Part shown: piece after piece, positions 11,601-25,789 of the stretch
Position numbering within the stretch: position 1 is the stretch's first letter
Layout: every line of letters starts with the position of its first letter
DNA from: Chrysomallon squamiferum
Taxonomy: Eukaryota; Mollusca; Gastropoda; Neomphalida; Peltospiridae
DNA: 64,000 nucleotides
Direction of reading: 5' to 3'
Assembly: GCA_012295275.1 (NCBI GenBank)
Contig: CM022665.1
Span: 38,011,933 to 38,075,932 of the forward strand
Made by a program: the position numbers and the translations under genes
Notes under the pieces: generated by a model
What the model was told of the DNA's origin: nothing
What the model saw: the letters and a program-made list of their open reading frames with translations, nothing else
Databases searched by the model: none

Positions 11601-14600
11601 AGCAAGCTGGTTAAAGCCTGATTCAGTATCATCTTCATTGGATAAATAATGTATGGATTTTGTGGAATTGTTGCAGCTGAAGCATGCTATTTCAGTCATT
11701 GATTATCCATAATATGATTAATTGATAGACCATAATAATGTTTTTTAGTGCCGTCATAAAGTATAGTTTAATTTCTTCTTCTTTTTTCTTCTTCCTAGAT
11801 CTACTGTATGTTTGCTGTATGTTAAAGGAATCTCTGTAAAACATTTTTATGATCTTAATCATATTGGTTAATGTCTTTGCATTAGTGTGTTCAGATTGTG
11901 ATTACCAGAGATTATTGTTCATTTTGAAAGAACTCTCATTTGTTTAGAAATATCCTGTTTCTTATTTATTGTGCTTGGCTGATATGTTGAAAACATGTTT
12001 AATGTTTTATTAGTGTTTTGTTGAAGCTATTATAACTTCATGAAATTACTCTGGCACAACAATCATTGATAGTAATAACAATGTTATTTGAGTCAAGCAT
12101 CTTCCTAGGTACTATACAGTTTATTTTGTAGATTTTTGTGTGTCTTGTCTTTTTTCTTAATTGGTATTTAACACAGCTGTCATCAGTAGTCATGGGAGAG
12201 ATAGCTTGGTTATGTTTATGTCTGTTTCAGGTTTTGGAATATTATATTTATATTAACGTGTATATTAATTGTATAAATGCATGCATATATGTATTTAAGG
12301 AATGGCTATGTCAGTTTTTTTTTCAAAAATTATTCAAGTTAAAAACATAATTATCAAATGTAATGAAGACCATGTTATTATTATTTATAGTATTATGAAA
12401 TTAATCATGCAGGTCTTAGCCCTGCCTAAAATTTGTCATTTGTCCTTTATCCTTTTGGAGTAGAAAGTGGGATTTAATTCCAGTCATCAACCAGTTAAAA
12501 CACTCAGTAACGTAACCCAAATCAGAATTTTCACAGAGATGTGAAGTTAGTAAGTTTTCTGACAATACTCATCAGAGAAGAAAACTTCCAAAGAAATTGT
12601 TCATCTTGAAAAACCAAAGGGTCAGAATCATGTGGATAGCTTGGTAAAGATTGAATAGTTGAAAACTTACTTATATTCATTTCAACATATTTTATTAAGT
12701 CTGGATCACACTTTTGATTAAGTATTTTAGAATGTTGAATTATTCTGGATAATTATCTGAGCCCTAGAATTATGTTGGAGTAGCAGATTTTGCCCTTTTA
12801 CCCTATTGGCTGGAACCCTGGATTCACAACCATTTCTAATTACCTTACAGAAAAGCTCAATTCTGCATTGGTTCTTTTCATCCACTTCTTCTGATTTGGA
12901 ACAGAAACCACTTTGACTACATGTCACATCCACTGACATCTACAGCTGTGTGAAATATTACCTGAACTCTGCAAAAATTATACACTTCCAGTGTAACCAG
13001 GCCAGAATGTGCAAAATCACTATTGATTTCGGTCTCGGGGCAGTCTGGCCAGCAACGACGAGAAATAAAAGTGATAAACTGGTCAGTGAGTAATCACAAT
13101 ATTTTGGACACTGCCAAAACATGATTAATACAGCACATATTTGTTTTAGTTGATGACGATTGGGATGAAAATGTTAAAAGGATATTTCTTCTTGTCCTTC
13201 TGTGATTTGAACTGTGTGCAGTGTTCTTGTCAACACAGAAAATTGTTCGACCATCGTGTGTAACAGACTTGTTTGGTGTCTTGTGAATAGAGTTATGAAA
13301 CAGATTAGAGGTGGTCAGAATACAGTAATGTCTGCATGTTATCGATGTTTTCACAGATTCACAATAGTAAAAATAGTTTCTGTGTGGACTAGTGTTTAAG
13401 GTAATTGCCATGGTTTGTCAAGTATGGTATTTAAATATTATTATTTATTTTGATTGAATTTGTTAGAAATACCAGAAAGCTGCAGGGGGTGCATTTTTAA
13501 AAACATAACCTTTAACAATAGTTTAACAATAATAGATTTTATTATTGGATGTTACTCCAAAAATTAGAACCATGCAATTACACTTTTGTGTTGAAGCTAT
13601 GAGAATTGGAAAACATTTTTATGAGAGTTCTTCTAAAAGTAAAAACCCAAAATGAAATGCAAAAGTATTCACTGTTATATTAGTATTATTCAATATTATT
13701 TAGGCATTTTTTTTTTTATAAAAATTTAAAATACACAGAAAATTTCAAAATTTTTAAAATTTTTAAATGTGAAATTTGCACATACTATTTTAAATTTACA
13801 TTAAAATTATTCTTTTTATGATCAAATTATTAAGAATGTATTTATTTTATCATTATTTTAAGGTAGTCTGTATTTTGATTAGGTTAAAGAAGGTAAATTT
13901 TGATTTTAAAATTTTTCATTTTGGTTTCATAAGTCAGATTCACATATTTTAAAAAATACATTACTTTGCAGTGGTGTATTTTTTCTCTTTTTTTTTTCTT
14001 GCAATATAATTCATGTTCATGCATCTGTTAAAGAAATTCATTACTGTAAATATATTAAATCTGATTTGCTCCATTAATTCAGCAGATGGTTTAGATTGTT
14101 GTGCATGTTTTTCTGTTCATTGATGTGATAAGAAACAGATGTACTATGTAAATTATTCAAGTATGTACTGGAAGGGTGTGTGATAAATAGCATATCTATC
14201 AAAACACTGTATTAATAACACCATCAGCAATCTTTTGTGATGCCACACTTATCCTTAAAGCCTTTAAATGTGTTATTGACAGCCTCCATTCAAGGATATA
14301 TGCACAGGGAACAATGCTGATGTCATTACAGCTGTGAAAATTGGATTTGTCCAGGTATCAGACAACCAGGTCTTAAGTGGATACCTTGTTTTGTTAGAAC
14401 AGGAATCAAGTACTGATTGTACTGGTCATAACACTGATGTAATTCGTAGTAGTACCAGAAAAACATTATATCTAATTAATATCTGTCTGTATAATACTAT
14501 GTTCTGTTAGTACAGATGTGAACTACTTATTCCTTTCATACTGATGACAAATTCAGTCACAACTATCATTAGGTAATTACTCAATCTAGCCACTTCTGTT

Positions 14601-16789
14601 TCAAAAGCATAAAAACAGTGATATGTTGTGTGTGTTTTTTGTTTGTTTTGTTTTGTATTTTTTCTCACTGGAAATGCTGAATGAAGTTGCTATAGAAATT
14701 TTTATTTTGTTCAAACTATTTTTTGAATGTGTATGTTTGTATTAATATCAAGGAATTGTCAAGTAAGTTGTAGGTTGAATATTAAAATCCTGAAAAAATA
14801 TATATTATTTATAGATTGCAGCATTTACTTGATATTGTTTTATAAAGCTTCCCAAATACAGTAGACTAATTTTCTTTTATGTTTCTCAAAGCTGATGTGT
14901 CACAGTAATACAGTTATTACATTTTATGACCTTGGAAGTTGAATGTAACATCTTTTGTTTGAAAATAGTATCCATGATACATAGCAGTAAAGTTCACAAC
15001 TGACTTTTGTTCAAAACATTTGTAACCATATAAGATCTGTGGAGGATGATGGAACAGATAGTAATCACTACAGGTCTGGTGATGTCTAGCTATATTTGCA
15101 AAGATAATTTTTGAGATACAATAATTTAGACAAGCTCTCAAAAAATACTTACATGAAATCTTACAAAAAGGAGACTAACTACTGGGTTGTCAAGATATCC
15201 TCATATCACCATACACAAATGTGACTACTGTGTAACAAACACTGGGCAAAACATACTATCTCTTTCAGCAAAGATTTATTATTTGACTTTTACTGGGCAC
15301 TTTGGCAAGAAAAACAACAACATAAAACTCTTTATAATATTTAGATAGGTCTCATTACTGTCATAGATAATTATGATTATCCAGCATCATTATTTATTTA
15401 CACAGATCTTATTTATTAGATTTATATATACTGATGATGGATTGCATTTAGGAGTGAAGCTGAAATTTACCGTCAGCCTAATGGCTTTATTCATACATAC
15501 TGAAATGAATTTTTAATGTCTGTGTTCAGTAACCAGCTAAATGGTGTTGAAGATTTGTAGATAAATGTGAAATATTTGGCTTCTCCAGTAGCAAGGGATT
15601 ATTTATACCATTAATGTGTTTTAATAAATTAATAAGTTGAATAGTTGAAGATTTAAAAATCTCTGCTATTGTAGACAACTTCCATTTATATGATGCGTAA
15701 TTCTTGAAACAAACTGCCTTAGTTGGGTTGAGCACAGTCCAAGTGTCTGGGTTTTTAGTATATTATTAAATCTGAGAAAAGAATAATATATAGCCAGATC
15801 TTAATATATTCATGTTGTAGACTAATATTGTAATTGTTATGTTTCCTAGACTGTAATCATTTGTTCTTCTTCTTTTTTTGTAAAATGAAAGGGAAACATA
15901 TTTTTAATAAAATAAATATGTTGGAATTGTTAAAAATATTTTTAAACAAATCTTTATATCAAGTAATTAATGATTGATATTTATTTAGTGCAGTGTCAAT
16001 TTTTTTTTTTTTAAATTGCAGTATCATATTTAATTGTATTATATCTTTTTTCCCCATACTCTTTTAATGTTTCATGATAACGATAACATTTTACTTCAAG
16101 ATGTTTTGCAGATATTACTATATATATAATTTTTTTTTATCTCCATCTTGGCCACATAAATTTGTTTTCATGTGAAATTTACACTGATCTCATAATTAAC
16201 ATAATGATATATTAACCTGAGTCTGACACCTAACAGCCAGTATACGTGTGTGCTGAGGTATCATCAAATATTCATTCTTTCATTTATTCATTCAAGGCTG
16301 GTGTAAATCATTCATTTACAGTAAGACAGTTACTGTTGTTGTGTTTGCATTTTCTTCAATGAAAGGATTCATAACAACAACCAAAAATGTAATATTAAAC
16401 AATCATAAAAGAAATGATGCTGGTTGTCACATCTGCTGGGTTGATTTGTACATCTCTTGACACAGATGACACTGCAGTTTTGTGTGGCACTGCAGTTAAT
16501 TAGTGGCAGGCTTCTTCATAATTGAATCACCTCAGTTGTCTGTTGATGAGTCACCAACTGTACATGTGTTTTATCATCTGCTCAGCTTCTGTTCTGCTGC
16601 CAGTGGTGTTTTTTTTTCTCTTTCTCTCTGTCAGTTTTTTCTTTTCTTCTCTTTTCTTGCATTTTGTTTTTATCTCTTTTTTCTTCTGTCTTTTCTCTTT
16701 TTCACAATCACTTTTTTCTTTTCCTTTCACCTTTTTCTGTCTGTTTTTATCTCTTTGCTTCTCTCTCATTTTCTTTTTCCTTCCTTCCT

Positions 16790-16790
<1 letters not shown>
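6159..16790 (+). other. Putative neurexin intron 1, 5' part: no exon recognised
   Basis: From the candidate donor at 6159 the sequence becomes AT/TG-rich, and CpG becomes rare beyond about 6500. Contents: GTT tract at 7824-7848, GT repeat at 8628-8661, pyrimidine-rich stretch 8770-9060, GTAT repeats near 9670-9700, and GT-rich 10020-10130. A repeated motif (ATCATCTTCA...TGGATTT) occurs near 9238 and 11627. TE-like decayed sequence lies around 12400-12960. Short ORFs here are not convincing as genes. Confidence 0.5.
8628..8661. repeat. (GT)n microsatellite
   Basis: About 17 GT units. Confidence 0.95.

Positions 16791-16791
<1 letters not shown>

Positions 16792-16825
<34 letters not shown>
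16792..16825. repeat. (TC)n microsatellite in a pyrimidine-rich stretch
   Basis: About 17 TC units at the end of a ~200-base pyrimidine-rich tract (16605-16825). Confidence 0.95.
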
Positions 16826-16830
<5 letters not shown>

Positions 16831-17486
16831 GTTTATTACTTCTTTGTTTGTTTCCCTTATAAATAGATTTTCCCCTGCAGGGAATATACATATTTTTTAA
16901 ACTTATATCCTTATACATTAGTAACCCATGGGGCACATTTATTTGGAATCATCTTATATGTTTAGAAACGTGATGTTTTCTCCTTAAGAGTCTTACATCC
17001 ACAATTATATTGACCCTGAACCAGACATTTAATGTCTAAGAATAATCTGATTGAAAAGAATAATGTAATTTAGGGAATAATTAGCAATTAGAGTGTATTG
17101 TTGTCCTTCCTATTTTTACACAGCCTTTAGGATCTTTTTGCCTGTTTAAGACACTGTTTTAGGATACAGATTGTGACATAGTATTACACTATGGAACTGG
17201 GTCATTTTTTTTATCAGTTTATTTTCTATGCATCAGTGACTATCAGAGAAGCATATTTTATTACCACATGGTGTAAATTGAATATTATTTGATATATCTG
17301 TAATTATAGTACATCTCCTAAAGCATGACTGTTAGGTTGAAAATAAATTCATTTTTCTTGTTATTATTTTAATATTAACAAGAATATAATCAATATTATG
17401 AACACTATACTTTAATTTTCTGTCAGATAATCCCAGATGCTCTGATATTCAGATAATGTGACATAACAGTAACAACACTGACATAC

Positions 17487-17620
17487 TTACAAAACATACA
17501 ACATGTACTTTATATATGTTAGATATATTTTATATACAGATATTTAGAAATAGTTACAAAACATACAACATGTACTTTATATATGTTAGATATATTTTAT
17601 ATACAGATATTTAGAAATAG
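17487..17620. repeat. Exact 67-bp tandem duplication (2 copies)
   Basis: Copy 1 is 17487-17553 and copy 2 is 17554-17620, identical by eye; both begin TTACAAAACATACAACATG and end TTTAGAAATAG. More diverged AT-rich repeats of about 59 bases (ATATTTTGTATGAYACATGA) continue near 17899 and 17958. Confidence 0.9.
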
Positions 17621-18507
17621 TTCATATATAGTGTGTCAGATGAATGTATATTTACATATTCATGCATTTCATGTAAAATTAAAAGATATTTTGTAAACCT
17701 GTGTTTAGATAATGATGATGTGTTAGATATCCAGTTTGAGTATCATGTATTCCATGCAAAATACAAGCTCTACCTGTATGACACACGATGTGGAACATCT
17801 TAATACTGCACATATGATAAAAAAATTCAATCTTTATATACATGTATATCATAAAATATACTGCACATGAGATGTAAAATATGTAAGTATGAAAGACAAG
17901 ATATATTTTGTATGACACATGAAATACATGATACATTCTGCATGAATATTAGATATAAGGTATATTTTGTATGATACATGAGATCTAAATCAGTGTATGT
18001 GGCATACAGGACTGTATGTATGATGTGAATGTAACAACACTGTTTTATCTGTCACTGAACTCTATGTTGTAATGTAGACACTCTACTGTGTATCTATACA
18101 CTATATTGGACAGTGGCCAACACCTGTTCTTTTATCAAAGAGATTTTTGTGAAAAGGACTGACAGTCTGTGAAAGTCTGGGAAAGTCTTAATGTCACTTT
18201 TTTAAAAAGACAGTATCAGTTTTGTGAACTGTGACATCATTTGTCTTTGTTAATTGAGGTTAAAAGCATCTGTCAAAACCTGACAGCATCATAGCTTTAC
18301 AAATAGATCCAGCAGAAAGGTTTCTTTTCAGGGATATGTTTAAGAGTTGACAATACTTGTTTGTGTAAAGTTTTGTGATGTGACATTCAAGTGTGTTGTG
18401 GTTACAGCAGTGGACTACTTCAGTCATTCTGAACTAAATGGTATTTCTTTTTGTTTCAGTTTTATTTTGTCTACAATTCATACTTGATTAGACATTCAAA
18501 CATGAGA

Positions 18508-18534
18508 CATACATACATACATACATACATACAT
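18508..18534. repeat. (ACAT)n repeat
   Basis: About 6-7 ACAT units. Confidence 0.9.
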
Positions 18535-19106
18535 TCATGCCTGCATTATTGCTTATATACATACACATTTATATTTCTCTGTGCATGTGGGAACTATTCT
18601 TAATAACTATATAATTGTGCTTTCATCCGTGATATTTACTGTCAGGAATAATAATTACATTTCAGTGTTTGTAATAGAAGTGGTATCAGTATATCTTTAT
18701 CTAACAGTAACACATAGAGATATGAGCTATACGAACTGTTGTTTAGCAATAAATGTCCTGATTATGGTAATTATTTGCTTTATATCTTTATGTGATTACA
18801 AAAATTATTTCATCATCATCATCATGTTGTCCTGTAGCCATTCTGCCATTGGGGTGATGCAGTTATGCTGATGATATGGCACCAGCCAGCTCAGTCTTCT
18901 GCTAGTCTAATGAGCACCATTATATCATCCTTCCAAATCTGCCCATGAAGATCATTCATTATTTCATGCCCTTGTAAAAAATATGATTATATGTTTTTGT
19001 GATTAAAAACTTTATTTCAAGTGACTTATTTGTATATTTGATCAAAATATTTAGCGTATTTAATTTTTTTACAAAATTTATTAAAACAAGTCTTCTGTTT
19101 TTAATT

Positions 19107-19113
19107 ACACACG

Positions 19114-19155
<42 letters not shown>
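19107..19155. repeat. (AC)n-(AT)n microsatellite
   Basis: About 12 AC units followed by about 12 AT units and a poly-A run. Confidence 0.95.
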
Positions 19156-19160
<5 letters not shown>

Positions 19161-21889
19161 AAAAAATTCTGGATTTCTTAAAATTTATATTTGCACTGTG
19201 TCATAAGATTTGTATTTTTGTTACATCATAAATCTGAATGGATTTACAAATAGAAATAAGGTAATATCATCTCTGAAAAGGTGTTGGTTTTTAAACAAGT
19301 GTAAATTTATTTCATATCTTATTACAAGTGCTAGCCTTGCCCTAGGAAAATACTTATTTTTACTTCTACTGAATGAGAAAAGGTAATAGAAGTATTTAAA
19401 ATATTTATATTGTTGAATGCAGGTAACATAAAGAAATTTAATTATTGCATTATTTATTTGATAACAGCGTAGAATGAATAAATAAAGAGTTTTTTTGTTT
19501 GTTTTTTGGTATTTTTTAATTTTTTTAATTTTATTTTTTAACACAAAGTGTCATATACATTCACATTTATATAACCATGAATTTTTTTTTTTGTCAATTC
19601 ATTTCCCCCTTTTGTATGAAATGTAAAATATTATATTATGTATTACATACAGACAGTGAACATACATGGATATATACATATCTCAACACACTGTTATGTA
19701 CAAGTATATATTGTTTACTTTACAAAGATGTACATTGTGCATTTGAAATACAATTTTTGCTATATCGTGAAAATGTGGATAGAAGTTGAAGTCACATAAG
19801 CAATCATTACTTTTTCATGTAACTATTTACAAAGTGATGGCAAAACTAATTGACAAGGAAACTTCAAAGAAAAAAACAAATAATTGATCACCTGCAGGGA
19901 TAGATGTACTTTTATGAGAACAGAATTTAAATGTATTTTGTGACTAGCAGGTTTTATATAGCTTAGGTAATCTTATTAGTTTCAGTTTGTAAATAACAGA
20001 GTTTTTTAATTTTTATTCATTGATTGACTGATTTTTTTAATTATTTTTTTTAATTTATTTATTTGTTTGTTTGTTCAGTTATTTTTTGTACTGTGGAATA
20101 GATAGTAGGACTTTATGGTACATTTATTAATTTTAAAAAGTAGTGGCTATGATTTTGAAATGTTAAAAGTAATATTGCCTTGGACATTGACAGTTTATAT
20201 ATATATATAAGTAATATTCTTAAATAAGAAGTTTGATATACTAGTGTGTATTATTTGTGGTGTAAAGTTTGGCAAGAATATTCCTTCAAATACAATCAAA
20301 TTGTTATTTGTAATTCCAAGATCATCCACATTTGTATTCTTTTATTTTTTATCTTTATAGAACAAAAACTTGTATTTAAAAGTCACCTGCTTATAATAGT
20401 ACTTTAGGTAAGTCTATACAGTGGTCGCTATAGATAGCTGATATTGTGCTGAAGATGAAACCCAATCACAAATGTGACAGCTCTGACAAACTGATCAGAT
20501 CTCACAACCGACGGTTGTGAATACATCCATTTGTGAATTCACTTACTTAGATAAGTGTCTGAAGATAAAAAAGAGCTTGTTAAGGGCGATCAGTCAGGAT
20601 GTTGTCCCAGGAGAAACCGAGAAAGACGAAATATAAAGAGAAAATTTCCACAATACTTCCAGACTGTGACCTGCCCAGGAGACGTTATGAAGATAATTGA
20701 GTATACTTGGGAATGATTTTGAAAACTATGTTTTGTGATACAACACTGATCTAATATTTCAGGTTAGCTGAATTCTCCAAAGATAGCAGAATCTGACAGA
20801 ACGTTGCACTGAAAATGTGCACTGAGTCGATTGGTGAACTTTTTAAAGAAGACTTGATTCCACATACTTATTGATTCAAAGCTGCACTTTGACATTTTCT
20901 TTCAAAACAGAGGAAAAAAATCAATAGAATTTTGTGTAACTCAACCTACATATGTCTAACCCAGCTTCACCATCAAGCTCTACCTGTGACTGTACATAAA
21001 TAGATTTCAGTTTTTAATTAAATTTATTGGATCTGTCCCCTTTGATTTAATTTTGGTGATTTCATAATAGCTCAGTTTTAATTCCAATGTTAAAATAGTT
21101 AAGTTGAAACTATGTATTCCATGAGTCTGTCATTCAAAACTAAATATTAGTTTCATTACTGAAGAATAATTCAAGCAAAGAGAGTCAAGACTTGGTTTCT
21201 TTCCAAACTCTAGATGATTATATAATACAAAATTTCAAGTTATACTTTCATAGCAGTCAACTAATTTTTACTTTAAGATGGCATATTATGGTTAAAAGGT
21301 AAGAAAAAGGAATTCATTCTTTTTGATTTGCAAGGTAAATCATTTTTAAAGAGCTGATACAAAGTAGATCTAGGTGTAAACTGGTAAGCAAATTTCAGAT
21401 ATGTCACTTAGATACAATTTAAGTATCTAACAAAATCAGTACCACAATTTAAGAATCAATTTCTGACAGTAACTGTTCTTTAAAAAAAAAAAAAATAATA
21501 ACTTTAAAAGCTAATTATTTGATGGTTTTGAATGGAACACTTTTTCATTTTTTTTTGCCTGTAATTTTAATTTTTTATTTATTTTATTTAATATTATTAT
21601 TATTTATTTACTTTATTTTTTATCAAAAAGCTGATACGTTTCTATGAGCACCACTTGCTGGTTATGTTGGTATTCCTGTGTTTAGAAACATTTATCAATT
21701 ATACAGTTTGGTATAGTCAGGATGTTCACAAAGGTATTGCCAGCAAGTATTCAAACTACTGCCTGATACATTTTCCCTTACATAATTTTATTGTCGTATT
21801 TCAGAGGTGGCAGAATGGCTCAAGTTTATAAAAAAAAAAAACTTAATCAATAGTTAAAACCTAATACTTAAAATATCAGGGATATATAT

Positions 21890-22345
21890 TAGATCTCTAG
21901 TTACATAATGCAACAGATGTCTGGTAACTGGTAGGAACTTTGTTTATTCAACCTTACCATAGTGTTTTTTTGTTGTTTACTTTTTTAGTTTTTTTTGTTT
22001 GTTTTTTTATTTTGGAGATAAAAAAGTAACTTAAGTTGACAAAATCATTTTATTCAATTGGTAGAACCTATTAATCGTAATATTGATGAATATGCTTCAT
22101 AGATCTCCAGTTACCTCATATAACTGAATAGAAGTCTGGCTGTTGGTAGATTTCTAGTCTATTCAACCCATACATAATGTGTGTGTTTTTTGTTTTTTTG
22201 CTTTGTAGACAAAGTAATGGCTTAAGTTGACAAAATTATGCTGCAGTTTTGTTAATTATTTTAACTGAGACAGACAATAGTAGGAACATACATACATAGA
22301 TCTCTAGCTACATAATGGAATAAATTCCTGGTAGCTGATATAAAC
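21890..22345. repeat. Degenerate ~200-bp tandem repeat (about 2.3 copies)
   Basis: The motif AGATCTCYAGYTAC recurs at 21891, 22101 and 22298. A second motif (CTTAAGTTGACAAAAT) recurs near 22031 and 22230. The two motifs give the same ~197-210 base period, showing old tandem duplication. Confidence 0.7.
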
Positions 22346-24330
22346 TCATTTTATTCACTGTATTTATTTAAAATTCAGCTCCAGTTCATAGCAAGAGAAG
22401 AGTATTGTTATATCATGTATACAGTTATTATTGTAGATGTCTCTTTCATTTTCCCCATCCACACTACAATAAAATGAATTAAAACAGTAATAAATTAAAA
22501 ATGAAATCTTTGCTTCCTGGACTCTGGCACAGTTTATTTAACAGTAATGCTGTTGTGAATGTGGGTGTGTGAAGTCTGGTAATGCTTTGTAAAGCTGTTT
22601 AGTGATGTATTTGAAAACTCATATGTTCTGCTACAGTTGTCAAATTCATTTACATTACTGGTTGTTTTGTTGGAAGGGGTGTTGTGTTTTTTTGTGGGTT
22701 TTTTCTCATTTCCTGTTCTTATTATTATTATTATTGTTATTGTTATTATAATTATTCTGATGTAACCAAATAAAAAGTAGGTGATTATAATTCTTCAACT
22801 AATAACAGGTACTGGCATCTAATCTGCACAGGTGTCTGCAAGGCTTGAATCATTTGAAAATTGCTATTTTTTCCTAGCTTGGCACAGATACACTTTTGTT
22901 CAAAACAGCATGCAATGCATACCAAAATAAAGAACAACATTTTCTCTTTCCAGTGGACTGTTTGTTTTTATTTTTATTAAAGCATGTGATTGTTAATTAT
23001 TTTTTGAAGAATCATGCCATTTCACATATGCCTTTGTACACATTGGAAAATACACATGATTTTGTTTCTGCTATGCCATGTTTTCCCCATTCATGTTAAA
23101 AAGGTCTTAAATTGAACAAAATTTGCATTGTAATTTTTAAAAACAAGATCTTGAACTGAAAATTTTCTATCTTTTCATGAAAAAATCCACAATCAAGCAT
23201 CATTTTTTAAAACAGCAATTTCTGCACTTTCTTTTAAACATGGATCTTATTCTGATGATATTATGGTAAAAATATGAGATGCATTCAACAAAAAATTAAA
23301 CAGTATCTATATGTTAAATGCTTGAAATCTGTGGATTTTCATGCTTCTGTGTATAAATTTGTGAAATATGTGAGTTGGCAAAGTCATTATTTTCTCATAA
23401 CAGTGTTTTTTAATGGGTTTTTTACTGAAAAATTGGAGAATGTTATCAGCCATACCTTTTGTTGGAATAAAAAGAAAACATAATTTTTTGGGGTGGCTTT
23501 ATTTTTGTAAAAATATCTACAACATACAATAAAAAGACAGTTATTGTTCTAAGATTAAATTTTGGATGCCAGTACCTACTGATAAGCAGAATATGGCTTG
23601 AATTAATTTGAAAAATAATTATTGAAAAGAAAAATCATCATCATTGCTGTATATTCTGAATTTAGCTTTAATAAGCCTAAAAATTCAAAATAAATAAATA
23701 AATAAGTAATAATAAAATTAATTAAAATTAAGACTTCATTTTACTAACTATATATAATGAATTTAGCTTTAATAAACTTGAAGAAGAAAACAAATATTAT
23801 AGATGATAAAGAAAATCAAATGCAAAAGATAAAATCTCAATAGCCATTATTCCTAAAGCACAGAGTGTTGACTGCTGTCTCATAGATTCATATTCAATTC
23901 TTAAAACTTGGTCGTATATACATTAAATATTTTGTTTGTATAACTTAGCACGTTAAAACAGATCAAGCTGTAACTTGCACACAGCTGTCTTTGTTGTTTT
24001 TAGTCTCCAGAGTTTTTCAGTTATTCAGTCTTATGCAGAATCCATATTGCTGCTAAAAGAATAGCTTTGCCTATGGCTATGTGTACTATTATATGGAATG
24101 TAGAACTTCTATAGGTAAAGTGAATGATTTTTTTTTTATAATGTTTTCACAATCCAAGACTTTTTTTTTTTATTTTTTTTTTTTTTTATGGATGTTGTGT
24201 TGCTAGAATTGAAAAGTTTTGTTATTCTACATGGAACATTTCTGTCTGTGTAATATGAATATTATTGTTGTGGCAGCTGCTGTAATTTTACCTGAATTGC
24301 ATATATCCTTTATTTTAAAACTTTATATGT

Positions 24331-24354
24331 GTGTGTATGTGTATGTGTGTGCAT

Positions 24355-24385
<31 letters not shown>

Positions 24386-24395
24386 TACACATATA
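24331..24395. repeat. GT/ACAT/AC self-complementary microsatellite
   Basis: A TG-rich half (TGTGTGTATGTGTATGTGTG) is followed by CATACATACA and ACACAC repeats, forming an imperfect inverted repeat. Confidence 0.85.
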
Positions 24396-25789
24396 AAACA
24401 TAAATATTGTTTTCACATTGTTTTAAGGATCAAAACCATTTTATAAATTTTGCTCTTCTGCTTGTTGAACTGCTGAATTGATGATATATTTCAATTCAAA
24501 ACAGAGAAATGAAAACTTGTAATTATCAAAAAAGAAGAAAAAGAAATAGCATACTGGCTGCAAAAATCAAATAATACTGACATGGCAGCTAGAATGCAGT
24601 AGTTACAATATTTTTCTTTTAATTTATGGTTATGATTATCATCATCAATATTTTATCATACTGTTTTTATATGTTCTTACAGAAATCATCAGAGTTTAGA
24701 AATAAGGCCTGCAGACATTCAACACAAAAACACATTGACAGTTTAGTGTCTACGTTTTTTTTAAAACAATACCATAGAAAGAATTTTAAAAAGAAAATAG
24801 CAACTGAAAGGTTGTATGGGTGAAAACCACATTATTTATTTATTATTCCCAAATGGAACATGTGGTATTGTTTAATTAGGATCCTATCTGATTGGCAAAT
24901 TGAAGCATGCACATAGTTCTAAAAAGAAGAAAAAACCCAGCCCAGTCTTCAAATAGTAAATTTTTAATGAAAGAATTTAAAAATAAAGAAGACAATTAAA
25001 TACTGATTTTAATCCACAAATGGCAATGTTTGTATTAGGTGTGTTCTTTTTCCACTCGGCTAAAATAGCAGTTGAAACCAATCTGCATTTCAAAATTTAG
25101 AAACATTATTGCTGGCTCTTTGTATGTAACTAGAAAATAATTTAATACAGGTGTGTGTGAGTGTGTGTCTATTAAGTTATTTGATATAGGTGACCAACAC
25201 AGCTTTAATGAAAACATCTTAATATTACAGGCTATTATATCTTATTTATTTATTTGTAATAGTGAATATTTAAAGAAAATGTGTTTAATAATCCAGTTGG
25301 GACGTTGGCTGGACAGGGAAAATAGTTCATTTGAGGACAAATAGTAAACTATCACATTTAACATGTTAAATATTTTTTCTTTTCTGTTTTCTATTTTTAA
25401 TATACTACTTTGGTCTCTCTCTCTCTCTCTCTCATAATATCTTTATATATGTACATATCTATCTTTTTATCTAGTTTATTATTTTCTATTTGACTGTGGT
25501 AATGACAGAAAACTGACAAGTACAGGTGCTTAATATTGTTTGAAGAGTTCCCTTTGTGTTAGATATGACCAAGATTACCAGGTGGCTCTGTTAAGTTTAA
25601 TATCCTGTCACCAAACACTGACTATGTTTCAAGAGTACATGCAAATCTCTTAACAGATCTGTACTAATTTTCACTTGAGCTTTTTCAATAAGTCAAGTCC
25701 CTTGTAGTGTTTAGAAAGCTGTGAACAAAGAAAAAACATTTCAGTAGAGCTGTGAATGAATTTGAAAATACATATCTATTTAACAACTT

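Larger units (their letters stand above)
16826..25400 (+). other. Putative neurexin intron 1, middle part: repeats, no exon recognised
   Basis: Holds the exact 67-bp duplication at 17487-17620, weaker repeats to about 18010, ACAT repeats at 18508-18534, an AC/TA microsatellite at 19107-19155, a more complex CpG-bearing block at 20420-20720, and degenerate ~200-bp repeats at 21890-22345. The CATCATCAT tract and following 140 bases at 18812-18960 resemble a decayed interspersed repeat. No coding exon is recognised. Confidence 0.5.

Noticed and set aside
12727-12939. 70-codon minus ORF with several cysteines
   Set aside because: Not recognised; the surrounding sequence looks like a decayed interspersed repeat.
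16503-16862. 119-codon Phe/Leu/Ser-rich ORF that looks membrane-like
   Set aside because: Encoded by a pyrimidine-rich tract ending in (TC)n; hydrophobicity is a by-product of T/C composition.
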